A stretch of 64,000 nt of DNA from assembly GCA_008508345.1 (NCBI GenBank), contig QNGE01001237.1:102932-166931 (forward strand), written 5' to 3'. The notes under the pieces were generated by a model. It searched no databases. It was not told where the DNA came from and worked only from the letters and a program-made list of their open reading frames with translations. Each line of letters starts with the position of its first letter. The stretch's first letter is position 1. Positions 38,501 to 50,600 of the stretch are shown here, piece by piece. The translations under genes and the position numbers were made by a program. Origin of the DNA: Paragonimus westermani. Lineage: Eukaryota > Platyhelminthes > Trematoda > Plagiorchiida > Troglotrematidae.

Positions 38501-40940
38501 TTCGAATACTCGAACCTCCGTTTTTGTTAATCCATCACAATAGCAACTGCTTCAAACTTGAGGTCGCAAAGCATGTTAGAAAGAGGAGGATGGTTTGCTA
38601 ATTCGAGTGGTAACATTGCTATCATAATTTATACTGTTTCCGGACAGAATCTGAAAAAGACTTGAATTCATGTCAGTGCGATTAATAAGGCATATATTGC
38701 CCACTCCTGATAAATGCTCAAGGAATGAATGACAGCGTTTGTATCGAGGTGAGTTATTCTAATAAAAACGTACGGCTGGAGTTCCATTTTTGACCGAACT
38801 TTGAGATGAGGGGATCTGAACGACGGTACGGTGAGCACAGCGTTCATGTCACAAGCGTGGAAACTGAATTTCATCTCCCGGTGGTCATACAGGTACACAC
38901 CACGGATAGGTTGAGAACAGTGGGAGAAATCTGAGTCCAATGCTGTCTTTCCCTTGTTGTTTACCTTTTGCCTCTATTTCCATTTGTTTGCGGGAGCCAC
39001 ACGTTTATACGTGAGCATTCGATGCTTAAAATCCCGTTATATTAATACCCGCCAACAAAAACAAACTCACCAAATGAACGCTAAAATCAACGTGCATGTG
39101 GTTGCAAGCAGCCTTACGGACAAGACTTTTAAAGAAAATCCCTCACGCTTAGAACTAATGAACGGATAAGGAATCATAAATGTTGGTAATCTTTAACCTG
39201 ATGTCAAATTACCGGGTAGGAGGCAACTAAACGAACTCAATGGAATGAACTGTGTATAGTTTGATTAGAATGTCTCGTAGTTAGTGACATTCAATAAAGC
39301 TGGACATTGGAAGCTACAACGAGTCCACCTTTCAAGCTTACCTTCAACCATATTTCTTGTTTGCATACTGACAGCACTCCAACTAGTGATCGATCGGGTG
39401 CCATCTGTTCTTTTTCCATTTCTCAGTCAGGTCGTTTCATTATTCTCTGGTTTGCAGTTTTAGAGTGATTAGAAAAAAGAACTCACCAGCTGATTGAGAT
39501 GCTAAAAAAGATTATCTATTTGTGTGTGTGTGTGTTAGCGGTTGTTATGCCTGTTTTTGTGAGGCAATGCAAGAAGTAACTTCCCTAACGTGAACAGTTT
39601 TTGATTTGACAAAAAGCATAAACTGCTTTTTCACGTCACTTGCAGCCGAAACTGGTTATTGTGTTCCGGTTTTTAGTTTTCAATCAGTGTACTCAATTAC
39701 AGGACCTATGAATTCAACACTTTATCCTCGTTCTTACTGCAGTCATTTAGTTTTAAGGCACACCTTGGCTGTATGCATTTGGACATTCATCAGCCCATAC
39801 ATCTATGCACACACAAAGCTTCACATATGATTCACCTAACCATTCAACACTCCATTGTGTCAAAATGTTGTTGATTCCAGATCGGTCAGTCGACCACCGA
39901 CTAAGTTGGAAAACAGACTCCTCATTGACCATCCCGAAGTAGACACAATGTGAACCGATTTCTTCCCACAATTCGTTGTATGCAGACGTTGAATACTTTT
40001 TATTATTATCGAAAACAACTCTAATCCTCCCCTCCCTTAATACTTTAGGTGAACATCACTGATGAATTGAATTTAGAAAGAATATGACCAGTATGTAAAT
40101 TTGGGACAGCTTATCCTTTGACGAATACACTAAAGAGTGACTGGACTAAATTTATTCGTCGGGATGTTAGTGAGTGAAGCTGAAATGGTGAAGTAGTGGG
40201 GCGAAAGCTGATAGAATTATAATCCGTTCGCCAGGTGGTTGTGTGTTCACGTGTATGAACACGAAGAGTCCGGAAAATGAGTATTATTATTTTGCCACTG
40301 GGCTCTTGAGACACAAACTCAACTCGAGTCTAATTCGTCACGCATACTGTCGCTTGAAAGTTCTTCTGCTCACAAAATCCCAAAAGCAACCACACTACGT
40401 ACATAGTTAACAGTGTAAATTTTTCTCACCTCGAAATACAAACATGACAGACGGTCTGGTTAATTGGTGAACTGCAGATAGATTTGCGTAGTCGATTTGT
40501 CAAGTGAATAGTGTTCCGATGCGCCCACTAGTATTAGGCTGGTAACAGGAACACCATAGTCGAAAACCTTAATTGTTGAGCTGTTGCACATCCCCAGCCC
40601 TCAGTCCCTGCTGTCGTTCAATGGCAATGGTTATCGTAACACGCTGGATTTTAACACACCAGTTATATGGTCTACATGAGTTTTCAGCGTTGGCCAACTC
40701 AACCACGCTTCAGTTTGCGTAAAAACGTAAAAATCACACAAAGCTTAAGCAGCAAGGTAGGAAACAAGAAACAGCAATGAGTAAACATCATCTTACAATA
40801 AGTCAATCGTAAACCATCAATGATTTCAGGTACATTTCTTTATAATAAAAACAGCCATGGGTCCACAGATACATTAGGTAAGTGACAGTCAGAAAATGAG
40901 CATCTTACTAACTAATACTGTTGTACAACAGGCAGTTTCG
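38501..40940. other. No gene seen; TG microsatellite at 39521-39535
   Basis: AT-rich DNA with short chance frames only, for example 39606-39830 (plus), which lacks splice partners. The microsatellite is (TG)7. Confidence 0.5.
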
Positions 40941-40964
40941 TTGTGAGTAGTATACTACTCACAA
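40941..40964. repeat. Perfect 24-base palindrome
   Basis: The half-site 'ttgtgagtagta' is followed directly by its exact reverse complement, with no loop. An imperfect third half ('gtattactcac') follows at 40970-40980. It could be a dimeric protein-binding site or a chance hairpin; no gene is seen beside it. Confidence 0.85.
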
Positions 40965-40980
40965 GTGGTGTATTACTCAC

Positions 40981-43900
40981 AGGCGGCATTCAGAAACAAA
41001 AGGACAAGCCCCGAACACGACGGACGAGAAGAGACTATCGGAACAGTGTATACGTGCTGTATGAAAACTTTCACCAAGGTGAATAACAACGTACTGTCAC
41101 CCAGTGTATGTGAGAGCATGTCTGTTGTGCAAATGAGTGCACGCGGTTATGGTTTAGTTTTTGACATGACCTGTACGCAAGTTTGCGCAATAAACGAACT
41201 TGCTGACCAAGCGTCTTTTACGGACACAACAATACCACGGTGACACATATGTTGACGTCTTTTCAAATCTACGCATGATTCCTAGTTCTATCTTTGGTAC
41301 GAACGGAAACAATCTTCTTGATTTGCTGCCAACTTATTTTTACACCCCAAGAAGGACGAACACACTTGTGACTTAACTCGATGTAATTTCTTCATCTCAT
41401 CTGCTAGCCTAAGACAGATGTCTTATCCCGATTATATTTGTACACTTTGCGCTTAACACCTTTCAGGGTTTTACATTGTAGAAACCTAGCGGCTTAGAAG
41501 TTGATACGAGGAGCTACCTATGTCCAGTCGCCGTTAGCATCTGAACGGCACAGTTCGATCGCATTTTCATGAAGTGAACCAACCACATATCGATTCGGGA
41601 AAATTCCACCTGTCCTCCGTTCTACGCTTTAAATAAACGCATTCATTAGACCACGACACGCATCATCACCGTTATGGCTGGCAACTTTCTTTTCATGTGA
41701 AACTCACTACACCCTGGTCATCACGCATGCGAATGCAGATAATCATCGACAGTCTTACGTGCAATGAATTGACGACCTCAAAACTACACAACTTTCCTCT
41801 CTACACCGCCACATTCGACACTGTCTACACTGAGCTCTACAGTTCGCACTATTCACGCATTGGGTTAAGTTCAAGCGAAACAGGCGCAGTAGCGTGATGA
41901 AAGAAACCCTGTGGTCTTAGGTCTTTTGTGCATGTGTTCATGGCACCAGGAGTACCGTGAACAAAACCACAAGAGGTTGGCCCATACGTTAATACCTCCG
42001 GTTAAAGGATCGGAAATCACCCACTGCCATCCTTCTGGCCGCAACCGTGTTTTCTCGCTTGTCTCTTCTGTACATATATTTCTGAATAAGCCTGCTGTTG
42101 AAGACTTGATACGAACTAAGTCCCACTTTCTTCAGCCGTGCAACTAATCGCATACAATGAATGTTTGCCCTTTTTTAATGTCTTGTCTATTGTTCTACTA
42201 TTCAGGGTAGTTTCGCTTACACTTTCTCCAGTGTTGTTTAAGGAAAAAAGGAGGTTCCACGCATTTTTTGCACTATACGCTTTTGAGTGCTGCCGCGTGA
42301 ACTGGAGCCCATCTTGCGTTCTTCTCTTTTATACTCTTGATTTCTGCGATTGGTCCGAGACTGGACTACAGCCAACCACTTATCATATTTCTGAAACGTT
42401 GTTGGAAAGGTACGGTTTATTTCCACATCCCACCGCGTTCTGTTAGTTTGAGGACTGTTGCGGCTATATTTCTATTGCCCTTCAGGACAGCATTGTAGAT
42501 TGTGAATAAACAACATTTGAGCACACACCCACTTGTCAACTACATACCTTCTTGCATATGCTTCAGCATAATTTACCCACAGTTTTCATTCACTGTGCCT
42601 CAAGGTATCAATGAGGTTCAATGAGGTGAATAGATCCGTCACTGTACTCACTGAATTTATAATATATCTTGTGGTGCATTCCTGAATAAATGAGATAACT
42701 TTTTAGAGTACCGGATTTATCAGTACTACGACAGAGGAGTTGAGAGAACAGCTGGAGTAAGTTGTAAGTACTTGTGGTGTTGTAATAATCGGATCTTTTT
42801 CGTCATTCCTACCTGTTTTGATTAGCACTCCTCAGTTTTTTTAACTCGTTCTAGCTGGAGGTCTACACTTTTAACCAATGAACGCAACAGTTGGGTCAGT
42901 AACGGCCACTGTTAAATCATAGGAGCATGGATGACTGACGATCACAATCGCTAGGTTTGTCTGGATTCATCGCATTAGCTCAAACAAGCTGCTACTTCGA
43001 AACTAGCGGATGCGCACCATGTTACGGTTATACAGAAGCAAGACACCTACACATAAGCTGTGCGTCAAATAAGTAAATTCACCAGAGTACAGCTTTACCT
43101 CCAGGAGTTCTAAGCGTATACACACTGTGCTTACTGGTGGTCTAGATCAGACCTCGGAAACGCATAAATGTCTCCGTGGGTTAGGAAAACACGCAGTTAA
43201 CAAGGTTTCTTCCTCTCTCAAAGTTGTCGCGTCTGTATGGCCGCCATGTTGATGGTTCACCAAAACGTGCCGATCACATTAGTCTGTATACAAAGTAATC
43301 ACTAGCCTCTTTATCTGAATTGGGAACAATAACCCGCTTAAATTGATTTTTTTTCGATTCACACAGCCGGTTGCAGTAGTTCAGGTAAGGAACCCAACGG
43401 AAAAACGTTTACCTAATAACCGAGAACAATACAGCGTTTAAAACCGATCAATACGGCCTACACAAAATGACTACGGTCTATAAACTGGTAATCAATAATC
43501 GTTAGTCGACTAACTTACCAAGGGGTTATACTGCAGTAATATGCGCAGTGGTGGTGTTGTTTGTAGCTCGGGATGATGGTTTTGGTATTGATATGTTCGC
43601 CGAGCTTGGCATTTAGGTTGCAGTTGAGAAAACGAGTCAGCCGCTTACTGCATTTCCGAATTTTCTCTCCGTGACTGGGAACCGAGCACAGTGTTAACAC
43701 ATCGCTCAACTATTCAAAGAGGGCTAGTCTTCTGGAATTTTCAAGCACATGATTCAGTGAGTCATCTCTACTGTTACCGACACATCATCATAAAGACATT
43801 GCTTGCATTAGTTTGCACACTGCATAAATCCAATTTATGTTTCGTTTGAGTCGTGTTGGCGAGCAGTCTTTCTACCGAACTGAGACTCGGCTATACTGCC

Positions 43901-45331
43901 TAAACAGTGCTTCACACTCCAACCCCGCCGCCAGACTACGTCACAACTAACGTGGGCTATTGAAAATTGTTCAGCTTATTTTCGGGCCTTTTCTGTATAC
44001 CCCATCAAGTTGATGGAACTCCCATTAAAAGTTTCCATTTTCATTCTCTGCCCCGCTGTGTTGCCATGGTCCGCTCAATTTCGGTTAAACCGGAGGTATA
44101 ACAGAGTTATCTAAAACTAGCCTTAGTTCACAGAAAAGTGATATCGGGACAACAAGTGATACCGGGACATCCTAAAGTGGCGAAAGAACAAACAGCGTCC
44201 CAATCTCTGAACAGTTTTGGCCGCGAGATCCTCACTGTCACGAATTCTCACAAAGTACTATCCAACAAAATGCTCCTCCCAAGGGGGTTTAATGTGGTAT
44301 CATCTTGAAGTGGTTCTCTTTGGGAGAGAAAAGGATTTTAATTTCACGAACTCCGATTATGTGAGTGGGATACGGTTAGTATGAAAACAATGGCTTATCA
44401 GAACCACCATCCTTGGCATACGCCTGTGATGAACCTTAAGATCTTGACAAAGCTGTTTGTGTTATTTCGAACTAATGTAGACATTCTAAAGGTGTGTGAG
44501 GACGAGGGACCCCGGGTTGACTTTCTTTATGTGCAGTACACAAGGGTGAGGCAGAACGGACCAATGAATGTTAATGGGCGGGGAATAAATGCGATATTCC
44601 TCCGAGGTGATGCGCTATCACGATAGTTTTTCATCAAATGACAGCTATTTAAAAACCGCATTCATAACTGGACTAGGTATGCATGCTAGTGGAGGGCTGA
44701 TAGGGAATGAGCAATCTTCCCATAATAATTGTGGTACGTCGTGCTGTCTTCTAATTTTGCCACACCACTCGTAAATTACCACACGACGCTATATGGCGAT
44801 GTTGCATAAACTTCAGATGAAGTATGACACTTCTCACTTTTATGGCCTCGTTTGTCAGCCGTGCTTTTTCGCCTAATATTTCATGTACGCTGGCTTCCAG
44901 CCGAGAATTGTCCTCGATTCCCTGAAATACTTCCGATGGCCACCCGTTGCTGACCATGGGCCACAGTGGACGAAAGATTGGGAGGATGGGAGCAAGCGAC
45001 TTGTCTTGAAATGCGTGTACATCCCCGCGTCAGTGAGCACAACTGTGTCTACACAGCAAGCTAACGCAGTTCGACTAGGAGGGGTGTCTTTGACATCCTC
45101 TGACACCGATAGTTCGTGTGAAGTGATTTGTACTCCAGCTTTTGTTTGCTGCACGATCGATACATGTTGAGATTAATTGACATGAAAATGAGAGAGTCAA
45201 ACGACGTTAAACTGACCGGTATTTCCCGCCATGCAACATTCGGATTGTATGTGAGTTGGGTGAATGCCAGGTCGCCCAGTTTATAGAGACAATATTCACA
45301 TAACGATTTTTAGAACAGTGAGATTTTTTAC
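40981..45331. other. No confident gene
   Basis: Includes a duplicated 18-base unit at 44136-44171. A run of frames near 44751-45170 on both strands showed a faint resemblance to RTE on the minus strand but was not accepted. Other frames (41697-41897, 42138-42446) lack splice signals and motifs. Confidence 0.45.
44136..44171. repeat. Two-copy 18-base tandem repeat
   Basis: 'aagtgatatcgggacaac' is followed at once by 'aagtgataccgggacatc', differing at two positions. Confidence 0.9.
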
Positions 45332-45531
45332 CGACAGCACGTCATCAACACCGCTTTTTCTGAGCTCACGGATAGGTTGTAAATGCGAGTAGGTCGGAAA
45401 TTGCTCGCACTGTTCATCTTTACCAGCTAAAGATTCCTCAGTTAACAGGGTAACCGCATCGTGTGAAGTAACTATTTCCGGCGCGCAGATTTTCCTATCC
45501 TTTGAGCACACACATTTATGAAATGTCACGC
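45332..45531 (-). CDS. Candidate internal exon, unknown protein
   Basis: A 200-base minus-strand frame of 66 codons lies between a possible acceptor (GAAACTCAG, with AG at 45532-45533) and a donor (TCG|GTAAAA, GT at 45331-45330). The peptide reads smoothly: 'FHKCVCSKDRKICAPEIV', then 'TSHDAVTLLTEESLAGKDEQ', then 'YSHLQPIRELRKSGVDDVL'. Mixed charge, four Cys and no low-complexity bias make it look coding. There is no family match. The acceptor lacks a strong pyrimidine tract and the donor is weak at +5, so the ends are uncertain. Confidence 0.33.
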
Positions 45532-47389
45532 CTGAGTTTCATCACTTACATGTTTCGTTGATGAATTAACGATGCATATGTGGTACGATGCAACGAACAG
45601 AAATATTGCAGAACAGGTCTTAGTTTAGATACATCAGTCGGCCGGGTATCAGGATTTAAGCTTGCCTTACAATACAAGGAGACGTAATTTTACCAACATA
45701 TTTGTTTACTCAGCGATCCGTCTTGAAGTCAACGCACAAGTAGGCTGTATTTGGTCCGAGTGGATTGTTATATTGCTTCAGTCTCGTGGGAACTGGACTC
45801 ACTTGAAACCACAAAACTGGTTAACTTATAGCTGTCGGAGGTTCGCTTCTTAAACGGTGATACTTAACGCAAAGGAACTTGTACCTCGCAGAAGTTCTTT
45901 TCAGGTGAAACTGTTTCCTCCCGAGGGCTTTCAATCTGTATTGATTATTCTGTCGAAAATGCGAATGTCATCGGAAACTTACATAATTCGTTGGTGAATA
46001 TTCATTGGTCATAGAAAAAACAAAACAAAGAACGGAGTCTGTTTTCTGTGTTTGCGTTGCAATTACTTTCAATTACCCATTGCCGCACAAGTGGTGTATG
46101 ACGTATCAAAGTGAATAACTTTGTGGCGTTTGACAGTTGTCTACATACCGATGTCAACAGCTATTCATTATTCAGAATACAGTTTATCGTGCCTGATGGA
46201 GGATGCTTAACGGATAATATTCTAGTTTTTCAGTTTATGCATCCCTGGACACTAACTACCGTGTAGCGGATTAGGTTGTGTGTGAGATGTCTGATATGGT
46301 TAAGCCGACGAAGCCCCGATAACACCAGTGATCGCAGTGACCTGGAGTCAAACTGTTTATCAAGTCCCTGGTAGTCGGTTTGTGCGCTTCATGTAGCTGA
46401 TTTACCCGAAATATTATTGGGTTTGAATGAGGCGCTGCATGTGTATTCTTAATCCTCGAGATAAGTCCACAGGTTTACTGCGTAGATTGTTTGTTGACCT
46501 CTTATTCTACTTCCTATGAGTCAATCTACTGAATGAAACCACGCACGATTTCCCCTGCTGAATAAGCTGGGGGCTATTTAACTCCCTCAACGCACGCCAC
46601 ACTGCTAATCGATGCAAAAACAGGACAGTTTTCTCACTTTTCATCCAGTCACGTGACCTTCTTATCGCTTTGCTTATAATTCTTTCAAAGTTCGACAACA
46701 GGCCTAAGGTGCAAGCTGGACAAACCATGATTTCAGGAGAATCACCGGCGGATTCGCCACTTTAGTTCAAGTATCTCCTGGTCATCGTGGAACACGAATT
46801 CTGCCATTAGAGACCTCCACGAAGATGACCGCTTGTCGGGCTCATTGGGATTAATGTTGCCGTTGTGTGAAGTAATTGAAAATACTCAAGCGATTCAATA
46901 AAAACAGAAAATAAGCTGGCTTGAAAAGTCCTTCCCACTCCTACCCGTAGTCGGGCTGTCTGTTCACAAAGCATGTGCACACTGAGGCTGAGATGAAACA
47001 TATCGGTTTCATTAGAATTTAAGTCTCGTTCATGCATCCTATTTCAGCGATAAACTGGAGTTTACTTTTCATATAATGGTTGTACAACAGGCAAACGTTA
47101 ATGTCAATAACTGGTATATAGCTGTAGATGGGTAGGGTGGTAGTACTGCCAAAATGACAATATTCTGAAGACCTTTGACGGGAATAGCAATGTACATACT
47201 TGTTCCAGTCGGTAGCTTAGCTTATCCGGCACTCATCAAGGAGCTTGATTCGCCAAGTTCTGCGTTCGGATGAGCAACTCCTTCGTGGGTTCCCGAACAA
47301 CTTAAACCTGATCAATAAATATTATTTATCGTTGTTCATCAATTTACATATACATTATCCAGTAAGTTTATAAGCACTCCTCAATTAAG
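45532..47389. other. No gene seen
   Basis: Minus-strand frames at 46507-46728 and 46807-47037 read moderately well but show no domain and no clear splice sites. Nothing else is recognised. Confidence 0.45.
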
Positions 47390-47621
47390 CTGGGTCGAAG
47401 TGATGGTTCTTGCTGAGTGGCTTTTTTACCTGATGTCTTTTGAAAAAAGACATACTTTGAATTCACTTATGAATTTGATCAACCAAATATCTTCTCGATA
47501 TTGTTGTAACGTTCAAGATCGTTTCCGATATATAGTAACACTTTGGAAAGTTCTGAAACCACCGGTAGATTGTAATCATAGGGTGGTATCATTCCTAATT
47601 CAAGATTTACAATTCTCCTTA
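47390..47621 (+). CDS. Candidate internal exon, unknown helical protein
   Basis: A 77-codon frame follows a modest acceptor (CACTCCTCAATTAAG ending at 47389) and ends at a strong donor (TTA|GTAAGTAAC). The peptide is amphipathic and probably helical, with 'MVLAEWLFYLMSFEKRHTL' near the start, 'LINQISSRYCCNVQDRFRYI' in the middle and 'RVVSFLIQDLQFSL' at the end. No family is recognised. The start would be phase 1 and the end phase 0. Smooth residue usage and the consensus donor support it; the acceptor is the weak point. Confidence 0.38.
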
Positions 47622-50600
47622 GTAAGTAACAGTTCTGGTACTTTTAATCCCGATCTGATTATACTGCATGATGTGTGACTAGAATGAAGACTTTCATGAG
47701 TATTATGTCATAAGGATGAACCAACAAAATTCTGCAGTCCTTAAGTTACTTAACGACTCTCCCGTTTTCTGTTATGTCTAAAAAAGACTCGTATGGATTC
47801 CTTACTTGATAATCACTCTCTTGTATATTTTACTCTGGTTAGTCGCAATGTGTCTTCGGGTAATTCACTGAAATGATTGATGAGTGGTTTATTAAACTGT
47901 CTCAAATTGAGATTCAATCGTGGTCCCCTAATGAATAACTCTTATGTCTGATTCTGCAAAGTTACATCACAGACTGTTTATCCTGAAAGGATCAACCGGT
48001 TACGAATAATGCCTTTTCAATGATGATCAACAGTAGGCTACTAAACAGTCACTAGCTCATTTTGATTGGGCTATCGAATTTTAGTTTTCAATTCAAACTA
48101 CTGTTTCGTTCACAAATATCCGCGTCTGCAATAGATGATACTATTTAGACTAGTGTGAAAAATTTCGTTGGCAGTTTTCCCTCTTATCCGCTCCTGCATG
48201 TCTAGCTAATCTTGGGACGAGCAATTTAGTTCATCCTTAAATATGCATGGTTGTGAATGTGGGAAGGCAGTTAAACAGTCAGGCACTGACAAACTAACGT
48301 ACACACGCACGCATCAATGGTGTTCGTAACCTCATGGGAAATTTTATCGTTTCGAGCACCTGAACCATAGTATCCCAACATAACTGATAGTGAATATGAC
48401 TCGAGTTGTCGTTGTCAGGTTGTTCGAGTTATCTGCCTCGACACCGATCATAAAAATGTAATTGCCGAGTTCATAGCTTGCATCAGTGACATTCCGTACA
48501 ATTCATAGATCGGAGTTTGTTAACCATGCTTTTCCAATCACATCAAGGATGACTGATTCAGCATCGCAGATTGAATAGCTCTGAGTAGTGGTCTCATTCA
48601 GAGTGTCTGGGTGATAATCTGAAAGACTTCGATGACCCGGTTATCTGTAAATTGTTAATCGCAGGGAGTTGATCCCGGCGACCATCAGCCTGTTGGTGGA
48701 TGGTTATTTCGACTTGGTTTTATTCCATCGGCCTAGATACACCATGACTCCAACCCAAAGCCTGCGAATAACTGTCGCAGGAGTGATACGAGTCACTTCA
48801 CCGTCAGTGAGAATGCTGGAGAGTATGTGGGCTGTGATTTTCAGACGTTGCATATCCTTCTTCCAAGACGAAATTGCCTAACCAGTTATGACCGACTCAC
48901 AGATTGCCAAACATCCATCACCAGCACCACAACAACCTACGAGACAAGGGCCTACAACACCTAAGGAAGCTAGCTCATATACGCCCTTGGAGTCTTGCTG
49001 GCCGTTATGCCGTTTCCTATTAGATTATAACTCGACCACCATTCTGGCAGCTTCTCCGCGGGTCAGGGGTTCGAGTTCTTAGTGTGTACTTGCCGAACCA
49101 GCTGTCACCCCTTTGTTGGCTATCACTTTGACCATGTGCATACGACAACCTCCCTCAGCTTCTTCGGGGACATAGATGGACAGTTTCAGACCACAAATGA
49201 CTGGTCGAACTTGACCTTTGGGCAGTATGGAGTGGGCAAACAAATAACTGCTTACTACGAAAATGCAGTGAAATACGGCGTACACTTGGATCGTTAGATC
49301 ACGGAGACCCACTGGTGGAGGAGAACCGAATCAGTTATAATCAGCTTTGGTTTGATACGGTAGAATATGATAGACATAGGAAGATGAAGGGCAGAGGCAA
49401 TTCTATGACAGGATCCTGCTAGGATATCGGATGTTGTCTGCTCAGTTATTGTCGTGGCCGCTCGGCTAATCAAGTCGTATCGCCTCAAATGTACATCCAT
49501 ATGACTCTAAGTGAATGCGCGTGAGTTTCAAATAACGTGTGTGACCTTGAGTTCTGGTTGAGTATCAGTGACCTAGGGCAAATGTGGTGTGCGTTGCGTT
49601 CGATTCACCTATTGTTCGACGGACTTCGGCTAATACAAGTTAGGACTCTACAGGCCTAAGCGAAAAGGGAGTGGATCAGCCGAACAAGTAAAAAATTATT
49701 GGTGTCCGTAAAAATCCGCCTTCCCCCGGAAGTTTAGCACGTAATTTGAACTCAACCCCCTACTGTGCTTCTGGCCAGCAGGTAGGATTACCCCTTTGAT
49801 TTCAGGTGAACGGGAACACTCAGGGTTAGTCTTGGCATCAGACGTTGTTTGTGCGACGTCATGAATTATAAAAGATAGTTCATAAGTCTACCAAATTTAC
49901 ATAGGTTGTTTTCCCCATGCATGACTCAACATCGATTCTTTTCCTATGATCTTCCGGTAATATACAAACATTGTGGCACTACATCACCTGGTTTGCTGAG
50001 ATAACTGTGACAGTCTGGGCCTGGTTGTCCCAATGGGATTATTTCATTCCACTGGTATTTCATAAATGAACAATGGAGGATGTTCCAAGGCAATCCAGAA
50101 ACGAACAGCACACCACCCATCCCGGTAATGAAATTTCTCACGCAATCTAAATCAGATTCAAACACGCACTTCGAAAGAGGGTAAGTAGCGAGCCATCTGT
50201 GAATGAATCAGGTCACTTTCTCCTCACATTCGTTAAAACTGTGACTTTTCACTCCAACGAGACACTTTATGGAGCTCGAGAGTGGAATTTTGACTTTATG
50301 AACATTTTTGGCTATCGTTGGCGCACTCAGACTGACTCACACAGTAGTGATAGTATTGAAACTAATGGGATGAATAAGATGAAACGCTGAGATGGAGAGA
50401 TTACATCCCTACCCATTAATAGAAACGTTAGATTCGTTTTACTAGTTCATTCAAGAAAGTAAAGACGATGTTGTTGTTGCTGATATGAAGGTGATGAAGG
50501 AATGAAGAGTAAATCCGGACACATGCAAATAACCTGCAAATAGCCTGAATCTACTTGAAAGTGTAGAACCACATTCAGAAAGAGCTGAATGCATGGAAAT

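Noticed and set aside
31905..40560. Possible repeat pair sharing 'ttaattggtgaac' and 'tagt(g/a)ttagg' near 31.9 and 40.5 kb
   Set aside because: Only two short words agree and the intervening bases do not align.
44751..45170. Minus-strand frames with a faint RTE-like pattern (TNEAIKVR...LHLK) and an overlapping plus frame
   Set aside because: The alignment to the RTE post-RT region needed gaps, and the expected LLYGCETW block does not follow in any frame.
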